Assembly (NCBI RefSeq): GCF_002252755.1
Contig: NZ_NHOY01000096.1
Span: 1-64,000, forward strand
Direction: 5' to 3'
DNA from: Halorubrum sp. Hd13
GTDB lineage: Archaea; Halobacteriota; Halobacteria; Halobacteriales; Haloferacaceae
Length of the DNA: 64,000 bases
Below, one piece after another: positions 51,102-60,082 of the stretch (its first letter is position 1; the number at the start of each line of letters is the position of its first letter). The notes beneath the pieces are model-generated. The model was given only the letters and a program-made list of their open reading frames with translations, was not told where the DNA came from and did no database searches. The position numbers and the translations under genes were made by a program.

Positions 51102-51493
51102 GGCGTCCCTCCGAGCAGCGACGGGTCGCCCGGCTTCAGCCACTCGCGGTGCGCGTAGTAGACGGCGGCGACCGGCGGCGCGACCAGCGCGGCGAGCGCG
51201 TACAGCCATTTGAACGGTCCGAAATCGGCGACGCCGCGCTCGTCCAGCGACAGCGCGTCGAGGAGGACCGCGGCGGTCGCGAGCGGCGCGAGGAGGTAGC
51301 CGTGGGCGAACGCGACGGCGGCGCCGGCCGGGGTGCCGGCCGAGAGCAGCGCCCAGTCGAGCGCGTAGAGGACGGTCCACCCGCCGGCGGCGACGGCGAG
51401 GACGAGGAGCCACGGGCCGTCGAACCGCCTGCCGGGCTGTTGGGCGGCCGACCCGTCGGGGTCGTCGGCCGGTGGTTCGGCGTGGGTGCTCAC
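51098..51493 (-). CDS. small membrane protein, coupled to MOSC gene
   Basis: 131 residues with helices at about 28-50, 55-80 and 95-113, a cytoplasmic polar N-terminus (MSTHAEPPADDPDG) and a short C-terminal tail (HREWLKPGDPSLLG). GTG start at 51493. Its TGA overlaps the MOSC start, so translation is coupled. The family is not recognised. Confidence 0.72.
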   Translation of the reverse strand: MSTHAEPPADDPDGSAAQQPGRRFDGPWLLVLAVAAGGWTVLYALDWALLSAGTPAGAAVAFAHGYLLAPLATAAVLLDALSLDERGVADFGPFKWLYALAALVAPPVAAVYYAHREWLKPGDPSLLGGTP

Positions 51494-51574
51494 GGCGGAA
51501 CTGGGCGCCCGACGATACTCAACGTTCGGGTCGCCTGCGGTTCGCGGGCGGTGTGCTCGCGACCGGGAACCGAC

Positions 51575-52492
51575 CTACTCGTCGAAGGTGCCCGCGGAGA
51601 GGTAGCGCTCGCCGCTGTCCCAGAACACGGTGACGACGAGCGGCTCATCGCCCTCGTACGCGCCCGTCTCGCGGAGCTCCGCGGCGACGTCCTTCGCCGC
51701 GAGGTTCGAGGCGCCGGAAGACTGTCCCGCGAGGATCCCCTCTTCGCGGGCGAGCCGGCGGCACTCGGCCTCGGCGTCGTCGATGTCGACCGTGTGGACC
51801 TCGTCGATCAGGTCGACATCGAGGTTCGGCGCGACGAACCCCGGTCCCATCCCCTGAAACGCGTCGCTTCCGGGCTCCCCGCCGGAGAGGACGGCGTTGT
51901 CGCTGGGCTCGACCGCGTCGATCCTGACGCCGGGGAACGCCTCGCGGAGCCGGCGGCCGATCCCGGAGAGGGTGCCGCCGGTCCCGACGCCGGCGACGAG
52001 CGCGTCGACGGTCCGGTCGCCGACCTGCTCGACCACTTCCTGACCGGTCGTCTCGTAGTGGGCCCGCGGGTTCGCGGGGTTCTCGAACTGGCGGAGCTGG
52101 ACCATCCCGGCCTCGGCCTCCAGTTCGTCCGCGCGCTCCTTGGCCGCGGAGATGTCGCCGTCGACGGTCTCGAGGTCGGCCCCGTACGCCCGCATGATGC
52201 GCCGGCGTTCCATCGACTTGCCGTCGGGCATCACGAGCGTCACGTCGTACCCCTTCACGGCGCCGACCATCGCCAGCCCGATACCGGTGTTGCCGGACGT
52301 GGGCTCGACGATCCCGTCGCCGGGCTCGAGATCGCCCGCCTCCTCGGCCGCCTCGACCATGTACCGCGCGGGGCGGTCCTTCGCAGAGCCGCCCGGGTTG
52401 CGCGACTCGACCTTCGCGGCCACCGTCGTCTCAGGCGGCGATTCGACCCGTACCAGCCGCGAGCCGAGTCCCACCAACACGTCGTCGTCCAT
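51575..52492 (-). CDS. cysK: cysteine synthase (O-acetylserine sulfhydrylase type)
   Basis: 305 residues from ATG 52492. The PLP lysine is K38 in ESRNPGGSAKDRPARYMV. EPTSGNTGIGLAMVGAVKGY binds substrate, and GVGTGGTLSGIGRRL and GQSSGASNLAA complete the fold. It makes cysteine from O-acetylserine (or a related donor) and sulfide. The stop lies 81 nt from the small membrane protein gene start. Divergent from the thioredoxin gene. Confidence 0.92.
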   Translation of the reverse strand: MDDDVLVGLGSRLVRVESPPETTVAAKVESRNPGGSAKDRPARYMVEAAEEAGDLEPGDGIVEPTSGNTGIGLAMVGAVKGYDVTLVMPDGKSMERRRIMRAYGADLETVDGDISAAKERADELEAEAGMVQLRQFENPANPRAHYETTGQEVVEQVGDRTVDALVAGVGTGGTLSGIGRRLREAFPGVRIDAVEPSDNAVLSGGEPGSDAFQGMGPGFVAPNLDVDLIDEVHTVDIDDAEAECRRLAREEGILAGQSSGASNLAAKDVAAELRETGAYEGDEPLVVTVFWDSGERYLSAGTFDE

Positions 52493-52577
52493 TGGGTCAA
52501 CGGACGGGACCGTCACTCAAATGCCCGACGGACCGCGGCAAAACGCGTGCGGCTCGCGGCGGGAGCCGATCGCCGCG

Positions 52578-52631
52578 CCGCGGGACGCGTTCGCGCCGTT
52601 CGTCCCGCCGCGGGACGCGTTCGCGCCGTTC
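52578..52631. repeat. 30-bp tandem duplication upstream of the thioredoxin gene
   Basis: GCCGCGGGACGCGTTCGCGCCGTTC occurs at about 52578 and again 30 bp later at about 52608. It sits in the 197-bp gap between cysK and the thioredoxin gene. Confidence 0.8.
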
Positions 52632-52689
52632 CCGGGACGCAGTTGCCACCGACGCGCGGTTTACAAGCCCTCCCGGCGTACCGAGGCGC

Positions 52690-53073
52690 ATGACGCTCGA
52701 AACGCTCGCGCCCGACGCGGCCGCCGGCGACGCGCTCGACGACGAGGTCCTGGCGGCACTCGGGTCCGACGACTACCGATTCAAGGTGTGGGGCGGCGAC
52801 TGGTGCGGCGACTGTCGGCGACAGCTCCCCGCGTTCGCGGCGGCGCTCGACGCCGCCGGCGTCCCCGACGACCGGATCGAGGACTTCCCGGTCACGAAGG
52901 GGCCGAACGGCAAGGAGGGCGACCGAGTCGAGGAGTACGGGATCGAGCTGATCCCGACCGTCGTCGTCGAAAGCGCCGACGGCGAGGAGCTCGCCCGCTT
53001 CGTCGAGGAGGCGGACGTCTCGATCGCGGAGTTCCTCGCGCGCGAACTCTCCGAGGCCGAGGCGAGCGCCTGA
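52690..53073 (+). CDS. thioredoxin-fold protein
   Basis: 127 residues from ATG 52690. The active-site pair is WGGDWCGDCRRQLPAF (Cys39, Cys42), followed by a thioredoxin-type helix; GIELIPTVVV has the cis-proline strand. The WCGDC pair fits the thioredoxin family with a Trp preceding the first cysteine. Divergent from cysK, with which it shares sulfur metabolism. The partner is unknown. Confidence 0.9.
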   Translation: MTLETLAPDAAAGDALDDEVLAALGSDDYRFKVWGGDWCGDCRRQLPAFAAALDAAGVPDDRIEDFPVTKGPNGKEGDRVEEYGIELIPTVVVESADGEELARFVEEADVSIAEFLARELSEAEASA

Positions 53074-53079
53074 GTCGGA

Positions 53080-53100
53080 CCCCCGGTCTTCTTTTCAGAT
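53080..53100 (+). terminator. T-rich terminator between convergent genes
   Basis: TCTTCTTTTC (53087-53096) follows the thioredoxin stop. A pyrimidine-rich run of this kind is sufficient for archaeal termination; no hairpin is needed. Confidence 0.4.
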
Positions 53101-53105
53101 TCGGT

Positions 53106-53702
53106 TCAGGCGTCCAGTTCAGCGACGATCCGCTCGCGGATCGCCCCGGCGTCCACGGGCGCCCACGCCTCGATGTCGTACGTCACGTCGGCGAGGACCT
53201 CCAGTCGGTCGGCGTCGCCCTCGCCGATCGCCGCGACGGCGTCCTCGGAGAGCCGCGCGCGGACCGCCTCCGAGAGCGCCTCGCGGTCCACGTCGCGCTC
53301 GGGCACGTCGAGGATGTGCGGGAGGTCCGCCGCGCCCTCCGGCAGCGAGGGGAACGCCGCGGGCCCGACCGCGAGGGCGACGGCGTCGGCGTCGAGCCTC
53401 TCGTCCGGGTCGACGACGTCCGCGAGGGCGCCGCCCGCGTCTCCCGACGTGTCGCCCGCCTCCGACAGCGCCGCGGGCGGCGCCGGGACCAGGGCGTACT
53501 CCGCGACGGCGACGTCGATGGCGGCGGCGATGGCGTCGCCGTCGACCTCCGTTCGCTGTTTAAACGCGAGTTCCGAGAGCGCCCGCGAGAGCTCCGCGCG
53601 GGTGAGCCATCCGAACAGGTCCACGACGCCGGCGAGGTCGTCCCGGGCGGCCACGCTGGGCGCGTCGGTCGCGGTGCCGTCGGGCCCGTCCGCACCCGGC
53701 AT
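53106..53702 (-). CDS. haloarchaeal protein, DUF7109-like
   Basis: 198 residues. The N-terminal half (DLAGVVDLFGWLTRAELSRALSELAFKQRTEVDGDAIAAAIDVAVAEYALVPAPP) and C-terminal half (LPHILDVPERDVDREALSEAVRARLSEDA) are helical and acidic; there is an Asp/Gly linker near 85-105. I associate it with a haloarchaeal DUF7109 family. Its start lies 4 nt downstream of the glycosyltransferase gene stop, so the two are probably an operon. Function is unknown. Confidence 0.72.
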   Translation of the reverse strand: MPGADGPDGTATDAPSVAARDDLAGVVDLFGWLTRAELSRALSELAFKQRTEVDGDAIAAAIDVAVAEYALVPAPPAALSEAGDTSGDAGGALADVVDPDERLDADAVALAVGPAAFPSLPEGAADLPHILDVPERDVDREALSEAVRARLSEDAVAAIGEGDADRLEVLADVTYDIEAWAPVDAGAIRERIVAELDA

Positions 53703-53705
53703 CCG

Positions 53706-54935
53706 TCAGTCCTCCCCCGGCGCCGGATCGATGGAGGGCTCCGTCGACGGCCGATGGCCGTTCCCCCTGACGTCGGCGTCGCCGAGCGCCCCGCCGGCCC
53801 GTGTCGCTCCGCCGCTCGTTTTGCCTCCCGCTTCGTCGGCCGCCGCCGCGAGGTCCGCCCGGGCCGCCTCGGCGACCTCGGCCGGCGTTACCGGCGCGTC
53901 GCGCCACGCCGGGAGGCGGGTGTCCGGCCCCGGCTCGCCGAGGGCGTCGGCGTACGTCGCCACCTGCGAGCGCTCGTCGGCGCGGTCGTAGTCGAGGCCG
54001 TTGAACGCGGCGTCGGTCTCGTACCCCGCGATCATCGCCTCGGCGGCCTCGCGGTAGCGGTCGCCGAGGCCGTCGTAGTCGATGGCCACGCCGCCGTCCT
54101 CGACCGCCCGGAGGGTCGCCTCGCCGACCGCCCGGCTCATGTCCGCGAGGCCGGTCGGGCCGTCGACGGAGCGGTGGTCGTGCTCGTAGCGGCCGAGATC
54201 AACCTGCGCGCTCCCCGCGAAGCCGGCGTGCGCGTACGCCTCGCCGAGCGTTCCGGCCTCCAGGCCCCACCCGCGCTGGACGCGGAGCTCGGAGACCAAG
54301 TCCGTCGTCGCCGCGAACTCCCCGGCGAGCGCGTATCGGAAGGCGTTGAGGTACTCGATCACGCCCGCCTCGCGGCGCTCGGTGGCGTCGGCGAGCGCGC
54401 GGACGAGCGGCCTGAAGAACAGCCTGAACAGCCGGCCGTACAACGCCCCGTCCTCGACGCGGGCGTAGTACCCCTTCGCGAAGGAGTGTCCGTTCGCGAC
54501 CGGGAACAGCAGTCGGTTGACGAACGACGGCGAGTACGTCTTCGTGTCGGCGTCGTGGACGACGACGTACTCCTCGTTCAAGGCTCGGCCGAGGCCGAGC
54601 CACACGTCCCGACCCTTCCCGCGGTCGCCGTCGAGCCCGCGGTCGGCGAGCAGGTCGTCGAGACGGGGGCCGCCGCACCAGAGCGTCTCCACGTCGATGT
54701 CGAAGCCGGCGAGCCACCGGGCGAAGGGACCGACGCGGTCGGCCGGGGCTCGGAGGGGAACGATAACGCGAGCGGGGTCGACCGTCTCAAGCGCCGAAAG
54801 GACGCGTTCGGCCGCGAGCGTTCCGTACTCGCGCTCCGTCATCGGCACCACGACCGCCGCCCGGCCGACGGGTGCGTCGGGCCGGTGGTCCGTCAACGCG
54901 TGCAGGGTGGTCACGCGCTCTTGGACGTACTCCAT
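53706..54935 (-). CDS. glycosyltransferase, glucosyl-3-phosphoglycerate synthase-like
   Basis: 409 residues from ATG 54935. The GT-A fold shows VVPMTEREYGTLAAERVLSALETV, a DxD motif in EYVVVHDADTKTYSP (about residue 130) and FAKGYYARVEDGALYGRLFRLFFRPLVRAL. RRLSEx-type loops are replaced by YLNAFRYALAGEFAATTDLVSELRVQRGWGLEAGTL. It resembles GpgS/mannosyl-3-phosphoglycerate synthase enzymes. Glucosylglycerate is a compatible solute, but that activity is not shown. The C-terminus is a low-complexity Gly/Ala/Asp tail. Confidence 0.82.
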   Translation of the reverse strand: MEYVQERVTTLHALTDHRPDAPVGRAAVVVPMTEREYGTLAAERVLSALETVDPARVIVPLRAPADRVGPFARWLAGFDIDVETLWCGGPRLDDLLADRGLDGDRGKGRDVWLGLGRALNEEYVVVHDADTKTYSPSFVNRLLFPVANGHSFAKGYYARVEDGALYGRLFRLFFRPLVRALADATERREAGVIEYLNAFRYALAGEFAATTDLVSELRVQRGWGLEAGTLGEAYAHAGFAGSAQVDLGRYEHDHRSVDGPTGLADMSRAVGEATLRAVEDGGVAIDYDGLGDRYREAAEAMIAGYETDAAFNGLDYDRADERSQVATYADALGEPGPDTRLPAWRDAPVTPAEVAEAARADLAAAADEAGGKTSGGATRAGGALGDADVRGNGHRPSTEPSIDPAPGED

Positions 54936-55033
54936 TATCAATGCACAGGAGCGGGAAAGCCTAAACAGGTGCGGTACCCGTGGTCCGTGCCGACACGCGA
55001 ACGGGGGTCGACGGGACCCGCTTCCCGCCGCGG

Positions 55034-56218
55034 TCACGCCGCCGGCTCCGCGTTCGCCGCGCCGCCCGGGACGCGACCCATGCGCGCCAAGGCGGCGTAC
55101 GCGACCACGACCGCGGCCAGCCCGCCGGCGAGCCCGAGGAAGACGGCGTCGTAGGCGACGCCGGCCTCGATCGCCTCGCCCACGGCCCACGAGCCGGCCG
55201 CCTGGGTCGTCATCATCCCGGCGGAGTAGACGGCGTACGCCGAGGCCCGGGACCCGTCCGGCAGCGACGCGAGGAGGAAGGTGTCCATCGCGGGGAACAG
55301 CATGTGGATGGCGAAGCCCACGGCGAGGCTGGCGGCGACGACGGCGACGACCCCGGAGACGGCGACGACGAGGACGACGCTCCCGATGAACGCCGAGACG
55401 ATCCCGAGCAGGTACGGCACGTGCGGGAGCCGGTCGGCCAGGTCGCCGGAGACCAGGAAGGCGGGGACGCCGGCCGCGAAGATCACCGTCAGGAGGTTCC
55501 GGGCGGTCGCCGGCGGGAGCCCCTTGTCGATCATGTACAGCTCGTAGAAGTTGAACAGGCCCTGCCAGACGAACCCCGTGAGCCCCATCAGCACGACGGC
55601 CGTCAGGATGAGCTTCCACTCGGAGAGCGCGCCGCCGACGAAGTCGGTGTCGCCCGCGCCGGCGTCGGGGAGGTCCGTCCGCGCGGCCAGGAGCACGAAG
55701 GCGGCAGTCGTCGCGGCCGCGGCGGCCGCGAGCCCGTAGAAGGCGAGCCGCCAGTCGTACCACAGCGCGACCGTGACCACCGGCGCGGCGGCGACCGCGG
55801 CGAGCTGGCTCGCGGTGCCGTGGACGCCCATCGCGCGGCCGACGCTGTCCGGGAACAGCTCGGAGACGAACGGGTTCGCGGCGACGAAGTAGACGCCGGA
55901 GGCCAGCCCGATCGCGAAGGCGGCGGTCATCAGCGTCGGCACGCCCGGCGCGAGCGCGACGCCGAGCGCGCCCAGCGTCAGCATCGCCCCCGAGGCCAGG
56001 ATGACGAAGCGACGGGAGAACCGCGTGAGCGCCCACCCGGCCGGGAGCCGCGGGGCGGCCGAGCCGAGCCACGCGAGCGTGACGATGAGGCCGGCGGTCC
56101 CCTCGCCGATCGCGAACTCGCCGACGAACTGCCCCACGAGGGGTGCGAACACGACGCGCGCGAAGTTGACGAGGAAGACCAGGGCGCACAGCGATCCGAA
56201 CAGCCTGGTCCGTGACAC
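55034..56218 (-). CDS. MFS transporter
   Basis: 394 residues with about twelve helices. The MFS signature is AAPRLPAGWALTRFSRRFVILASGA. N-terminal VNFARVVFAPLVGQFVGEF and the central FLVSGDLADRLPHVPYL also fit. The substrate is unknown. It is divergent from the small zinc-finger gene. The glycosyltransferase gene starts 98 nt downstream of its stop on the same strand. Confidence 0.9.
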   Translation of the reverse strand: MSRTRLFGSLCALVFLVNFARVVFAPLVGQFVGEFAIGEGTAGLIVTLAWLGSAAPRLPAGWALTRFSRRFVILASGAMLTLGALGVALAPGVPTLMTAAFAIGLASGVYFVAANPFVSELFPDSVGRAMGVHGTASQLAAVAAAPVVTVALWYDWRLAFYGLAAAAAATTAAFVLLAARTDLPDAGAGDTDFVGGALSEWKLILTAVVLMGLTGFVWQGLFNFYELYMIDKGLPPATARNLLTVIFAAGVPAFLVSGDLADRLPHVPYLLGIVSAFIGSVVLVVAVSGVVAVVAASLAVGFAIHMLFPAMDTFLLASLPDGSRASAYAVYSAGMMTTQAAGSWAVGEAIEAGVAYDAVFLGLAGGLAAVVVAYAALARMGRVPGGAANAEPAA

Positions 56219-56368
56219 GGGCGGTCTTCACGTCGCCCGGAGACAAGCGTTGCGAAAACGGGGCGCCGCGGGAGGTCGTGGCGTGTCGCACCGCGCCGAC
56301 GGGGAGTCGTCGCCGTCCGACTCGCGTCGTACGGGGTTTTTATACCCACACGCGACAAACCCGGATAT

Positions 56369-56539
56369 ATGAAATCGACGCGCAAGGGACTTCGCGACGG
56401 CGACCTGTTTAAGGACACCTACGAGCGACTGAACTGCGCCGACTGCGAGAAGGTATTAAAGAAGCAGAACGACCCCGACGAGGTGTTCTCGGTCCGGGTG
56501 TGCCCCGAGTGCGAGGCGACGTTCAAGGAGCTCCGCTGA
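56369..56539 (+). CDS. HVO_0758 family zinc finger protein
   Basis: 56 residues: ATG 56369 to TGA 56539. MKSTRKGLRDGDLFKDTYERLNC contains the first Cys. Two CPxC-type knuckles bind one zinc: C23-A-D-C26 and C45-P-E-C48. The sequence matches the HVO_0758 small zinc-finger family I recall from Haloferax volcanii. A TTTTTATAC box at 56337-56345 lies about 28 nt upstream. Haloarchaeal proteins of this kind influence stress and biofilm traits; the target here is unknown. Confidence 0.88.
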   Translation: MKSTRKGLRDGDLFKDTYERLNCADCEKVLKKQNDPDEVFSVRVCPECEATFKELR

Positions 56540-56643
56540 CGCGCGGTTCGGCCGCGACGAACCACCGCCCGAACGGGCCGCTTCGAGTTCCCGCGCCTCC
56601 AACTCTCTGTTTTCCTCCGTCCCGCTTCTCACCCGTCCCGCGC

Positions 56644-58011
56644 TCAGTCGGCCGACTCGACCGCGTCGTTCACCGACGCCAGCACGGGATCGACTTCGCC
56701 GGCGACCAGATCGATCCACCGGTACCCGGCGAACGCCTCGGCGACCGGGCGGGCCCCGGGAGTGGTCCCCGAGAGCACGGCGTCGTGCTCGTCGAACAGG
56801 GGGCGGACCTGCGCCCCGAGCCAGCGCGCCAGCGGGTTCGCGCTCGTCACGAGCCCCTCCATCGACTCGATCGCGTCGTCGCGCGCGTCGGCGACTGCGG
56901 CGGGGTCGGACGGGAACATCGTCTCTCCGTCCTCGATCCGCGCCGCGAGGGCGTCGAGCGCGCGCAGCCGGACCCGGGCGAGCGCCGTTCGGGTGAGCGA
57001 CGTGGCCGGGTGGTCCGGCGTCCAGTCGTCGATCGGGATCGGGTCGAACCAGAGCTCGTCGAAGGTCCGGTAGACCGCGCCGGACAGCAGCGAGACGCTC
57101 GGCGCGTCGCGCGGGACCGGCCGGTCGTCGAGGAACGCCTCGATACCGGGGCTCCGCCTGAGCCGCTCGGCCTCCTCTCCGTGAAGCGCTCGCAGCCGGT
57201 CGCCGATCGCGGCGCCGACCGCCTCCGCCGCCTCCCGGAGGGGCGTATCGACCGCTCGCGGCTCGGAGAGCGATCCCTCGTACCGGCGGCGGAGGTGCCG
57301 ACCGACCTCGACGTGCGACTGCACCCGCTCGACCTCGCCGACCGTCTCCCCGGCGCGAAGCGGGTTCGCGCTGGCCGCGATCTCACCCCCTCCGCCGACG
57401 AGGTCCCGCCGCCGGGCGGTGTCGAGCCAGCGCTCGATCGGGCCGTACACGGCGGCCCCGGCGAGCGGGTCCGACGCGGTTCCGGGGAGCGCGGCCAGCG
57501 TCTCCGCGGTCCGATGCCGGACCGTCCCCAAGCCCGCCGTCACTCCCTCCGGGTCGCCCTCGGTCGTCACGGCGGCCCAGGTGCCGACCGCGGTCGCGGC
57601 GTGGGCGCGCGCGGTCGCGAACCGCTCCGCCCGTCGAAGCGGCGTGAGCGACGCCTCGGGCGCCGGGAGCGCGTCGCGGGCGTCGTCGCGCCCCGCCGCG
57701 ATCTGCTCGCGGATCGCCCCGTTCGGGAGCGTCTCCGCCGTCAGCGGGTCGGGGACCGGTTCGAGCAGCCGGTCGACGCGGTCCGCGAACGCGGTCGCCG
57801 CCTCGCTCTCGATCGGCACGGGAACGAGCCGCGGCCGGTCGGGGACGGGAGTCTCGATCGCCCGCGACACTCCGGCCGTGTCGATCGACGGCGGGTCGTC
57901 CCAGAACTCTCCGCCGCGCCGGCGCCCGCCGTCGAGACAGCCGCCGAGCGCGAGCGCGCCGGCGGCCGCGGCGGCCCCGAGCGCCCCGCGGCGGGTGAGG
58001 CGGCGCGTCAC
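56644..58011 (-). CDS. Tat lipoprotein of unknown function
   Basis: 455 residues. Signal MTRRLTRRGALGAAAAAGALALGGC has twin arginines and a lipobox Cys at 25. The rest is helical with no recognised domain; segments such as RAERFATARAHAATAVGTWAAVTTEGDPEGVTAGL and RLRALDALAARIEDGETMF alternate with acidic loops. It starts inside the stop of the upstream lipoprotein gene (4-nt overlap), so the two are translated together. A surface-anchored partnership is likely (inference). Confidence 0.8.
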   Translation of the reverse strand: MTRRLTRRGALGAAAAAGALALGGCLDGGRRRGGEFWDDPPSIDTAGVSRAIETPVPDRPRLVPVPIESEAATAFADRVDRLLEPVPDPLTAETLPNGAIREQIAAGRDDARDALPAPEASLTPLRRAERFATARAHAATAVGTWAAVTTEGDPEGVTAGLGTVRHRTAETLAALPGTASDPLAGAAVYGPIERWLDTARRRDLVGGGGEIAASANPLRAGETVGEVERVQSHVEVGRHLRRRYEGSLSEPRAVDTPLREAAEAVGAAIGDRLRALHGEEAERLRRSPGIEAFLDDRPVPRDAPSVSLLSGAVYRTFDELWFDPIPIDDWTPDHPATSLTRTALARVRLRALDALAARIEDGETMFPSDPAAVADARDDAIESMEGLVTSANPLARWLGAQVRPLFDEHDAVLSGTTPGARPVAEAFAGYRWIDLVAGEVDPVLASVNDAVESAD

Positions 58012-58745
58012 GACCCGTCACCCCCGGTCTCGTCGGCGCTCGGTCCGGACGTTCCGGTATCCCCCAGCGCCGTGTCGGACCCCGGCACGGTCGCGTTCGC
58101 GTCGATCCGGTCGTACTCCGTCCCGACCGCTCGGCAGGGGGAGCGCCCGCTCGACCCCGAGCCGCTGAGCGGCGAGCGAAGCGCCGCGGGGAGCCGGAAC
58201 AGGAGCCCGACGGCGTCGCGCGTGTCGGCCTCGCAGGCCGCGTCGGGCGGCCGGAGCTCGCGGCAGTACTCGTACTCGACGTGGCCCGGCCGCCACGAGA
58301 CCGACCGGATCCGGTACCGGTAACACGACTCGATGCTGGCCGGTGCGACGAACACCGTCTCCGTCTCGTAGTCGGTGTCGTCGAGGAACGAGCGGACCCG
58401 CGCCCGCCCCTCGTCGGCGACGCCGGCGGCGACCGTCAGCTCGGCCGCCCGTTCGTCGCTCGTCACGAGTTCGCGGGAGAGCGGGACGGGGTCGACGTCG
58501 TCGTCGCCTCCCTCGGTCCCGGCGTCGTCTTCGGCGTCATCGCCTTCGACCGCGAGGTCGACGACGACGGCCTCGCCGCCGGGGTTCCGGGCCTTCAACA
58601 CCGTCGGATCGCCGTCACTGCCCGACCTCGACTCCGCGGACCGGGACGGGTCGCCGTCGTCGCTCGTCTCGGCGCCGAGGCAGCCGCCGAGCGCGAGCGC
58701 GCCGAGCGACGCGCTTCGGAGGAGGGCTCGCCGTGTGGGGGACAT
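58008..58745 (-). CDS. Tat lipoprotein, first gene of a lipoprotein pair
   Basis: 245 residues from ATG 58745. The signal MSPTRRALLRSASLGALALGGC has a lipobox Cys at 22. A Ser/Asp-rich linker follows, then a beta-rich domain with Cys residues (ESCYRYRIRSVSWRPGHVEYEYCRELRPPDAACEADTRD; GRSPCRAVGTEYDRI). Cys pairs could form disulfides outside the cell. Its stop overlaps the next gene start. No domain is recognised. Confidence 0.8.
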   Translation of the reverse strand: MSPTRRALLRSASLGALALGGCLGAETSDDGDPSRSAESRSGSDGDPTVLKARNPGGEAVVVDLAVEGDDAEDDAGTEGGDDDVDPVPLSRELVTSDERAAELTVAAGVADEGRARVRSFLDDTDYETETVFVAPASIESCYRYRIRSVSWRPGHVEYEYCRELRPPDAACEADTRDAVGLLFRLPAALRSPLSGSGSSGRSPCRAVGTEYDRIDANATVPGSDTALGDTGTSGPSADETGGDGS

Positions 58746-58809
58746 GGGCCCGCGTTGAACCGGTCCCGACAAACGTCTTGTGGCCGCCACGCTCCGGGCG
58801 GAGGGCGAG

Positions 58810-59922
58810 CTACTCGAACACCGCGTCGAACGCGGAGGCGCCGAGCGGGTCGAAGGTGCCGGCTGCGACGTTCTCGCGCACGTGATCCGCGTCGCTCGCG
58901 CCGACGAGCGAGGCGGTGACGCCCGGCGCGCTCCGCGCGAAGTTGAGCGCGCGCTGGGCCGGCGTCTCGCCGGAGAGGGTCGCGTCGACGTCGGCCGGGA
59001 TCGCGCCGGGCTCGGCGAGTTCCCCCTGTCCGATGCTCGCGCTCGTCACGACCGAAAGCCCGGCCTCGTGGGCGAACTCCAGCGTCGAGACGGGCTCGGC
59101 GTCGGCGCCGCCTCCCGGCGGGCGCTGGGTCCGCCGCGTGAACGCGTCCGCCATCGCGACGTTGAACGGGAGCTGGACCGCCTCGAACCCGTGGTCGTCG
59201 TCGGGGCCGACCGCCTCGCCGGCGGCCTCGGCCCGCGCGAGGACCTCGGCGAGCGAGAGGTACCGCTCGTGCTCTTCGGGGACGCGGAATGCGTCCCACG
59301 TGGCGACGCCGTAGGCGCCGACGTCCCCGGCCGCTCGCCGGCGCTCCAGCGCCTCGAAGGCGGCCTCCAAGCGGTCGTACACCGCCTCGCGGGAGCGAGC
59401 CGCGAGCTGGGTCTCGGGGTTGTGGACGTAGAAGAGGTCGACCGCGTCGAACCCGAGCCGGTCGAGCGAGCGGTCGAGCGACCACTCCAAGTACTCGGGC
59501 GCCATCGCGTGCGCGCCGTTCGCGAGCGCCTCGGCGTCGACCACCCCCTCGGCGAGGAAGCGGTCGCGGACGTACGCCGCGGGGTCGTCGGGGCGCTCGC
59601 CGTCGAACGGGAGGAATCCGCCCTTCGTCGCGACGACGACCGCGTCGCGGTCGATCGGCGACTCCCGGACCGCCTCCCCGACGACGCGCTCGGCTCGCCC
59701 GCACCGGTAGTTGACCGCGGTGTCGACGTGGTTCACCCCGGAGCGGAGCGCGAGCCCGATCGCCTCGCGGGAGGCGTCGTCGACGGCGGGGGTGGGCTCG
59801 CCGAGGTAGGTGCCGATGCCGACGCTGGAAGCCACGCCCGGCCCGAACCGACGGAAGTAGGTCCGCCCGAAGGCGTCGCCGAACCGGTCGCGGTAGGCCC
59901 AGAGCGCGTCGCGGGTCGCCAT
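58810..59922 (-). CDS. aldo/keto reductase
   Basis: 370 residues from ATG 59922. SSVGIGTYLGEPTP opens the barrel; RSGVNHVDTAVNYRCGRAERVVGEAVRE carries the catalytic Asp and Tyr. The catalytic Lys lies in VVVATKGGFLPF, and the His in FYVHNPETQ. A long lid region (RRAAGDVGAYGVATWDAF, QLPFNVAMAD) precedes the C-terminal NAD(P)H-binding segment (LVGASDADHVRENV). Many aldehyde and ketone substrates are possible. Divergent from dacZ. Confidence 0.92.
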   Translation of the reverse strand: MATRDALWAYRDRFGDAFGRTYFRRFGPGVASSVGIGTYLGEPTPAVDDASREAIGLALRSGVNHVDTAVNYRCGRAERVVGEAVRESPIDRDAVVVATKGGFLPFDGERPDDPAAYVRDRFLAEGVVDAEALANGAHAMAPEYLEWSLDRSLDRLGFDAVDLFYVHNPETQLAARSREAVYDRLEAAFEALERRRAAGDVGAYGVATWDAFRVPEEHERYLSLAEVLARAEAAGEAVGPDDDHGFEAVQLPFNVAMADAFTRRTQRPPGGGADAEPVSTLEFAHEAGLSVVTSASIGQGELAEPGAIPADVDATLSGETPAQRALNFARSAPGVTASLVGASDADHVRENVAAGTFDPLGASAFDAVFE

Positions 59923-60032
59923 GTTCGTCCGACAGGTGGCGCCGCGGGGAGAAAAGTCGCGCGGCGCGAGGCGAGTCCGCCGCGGGCGTCGCGTCACGCG
60001 CGTCTCGTGAGCCGGTAACGTGTCAGACGGAT

Positions 60033-60065
60033 GGACGACGGTGACACAACGACTATACGTCGTCC
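60033..60065. promoter_or_regulatory. inverted repeat over the dacZ promoter
   Basis: GGACGACG (60033-60040) and CGTCGTCC (60058-60065) are exact inverted repeats 17 nt apart. The CTATAC box (60053-60058) lies inside, about 27 nt before the dacZ ATG at 60083. It may be an operator. Confidence 0.5.
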
Positions 60066-60082
60066 GGGAGTCGAAACGGGCA

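Noticed and set aside
52140-55154. 1004-residue plus-strand frame spanning cysK to the glycosyltransferase
   Set aside because: It crosses several real genes on both strands and has no motif.
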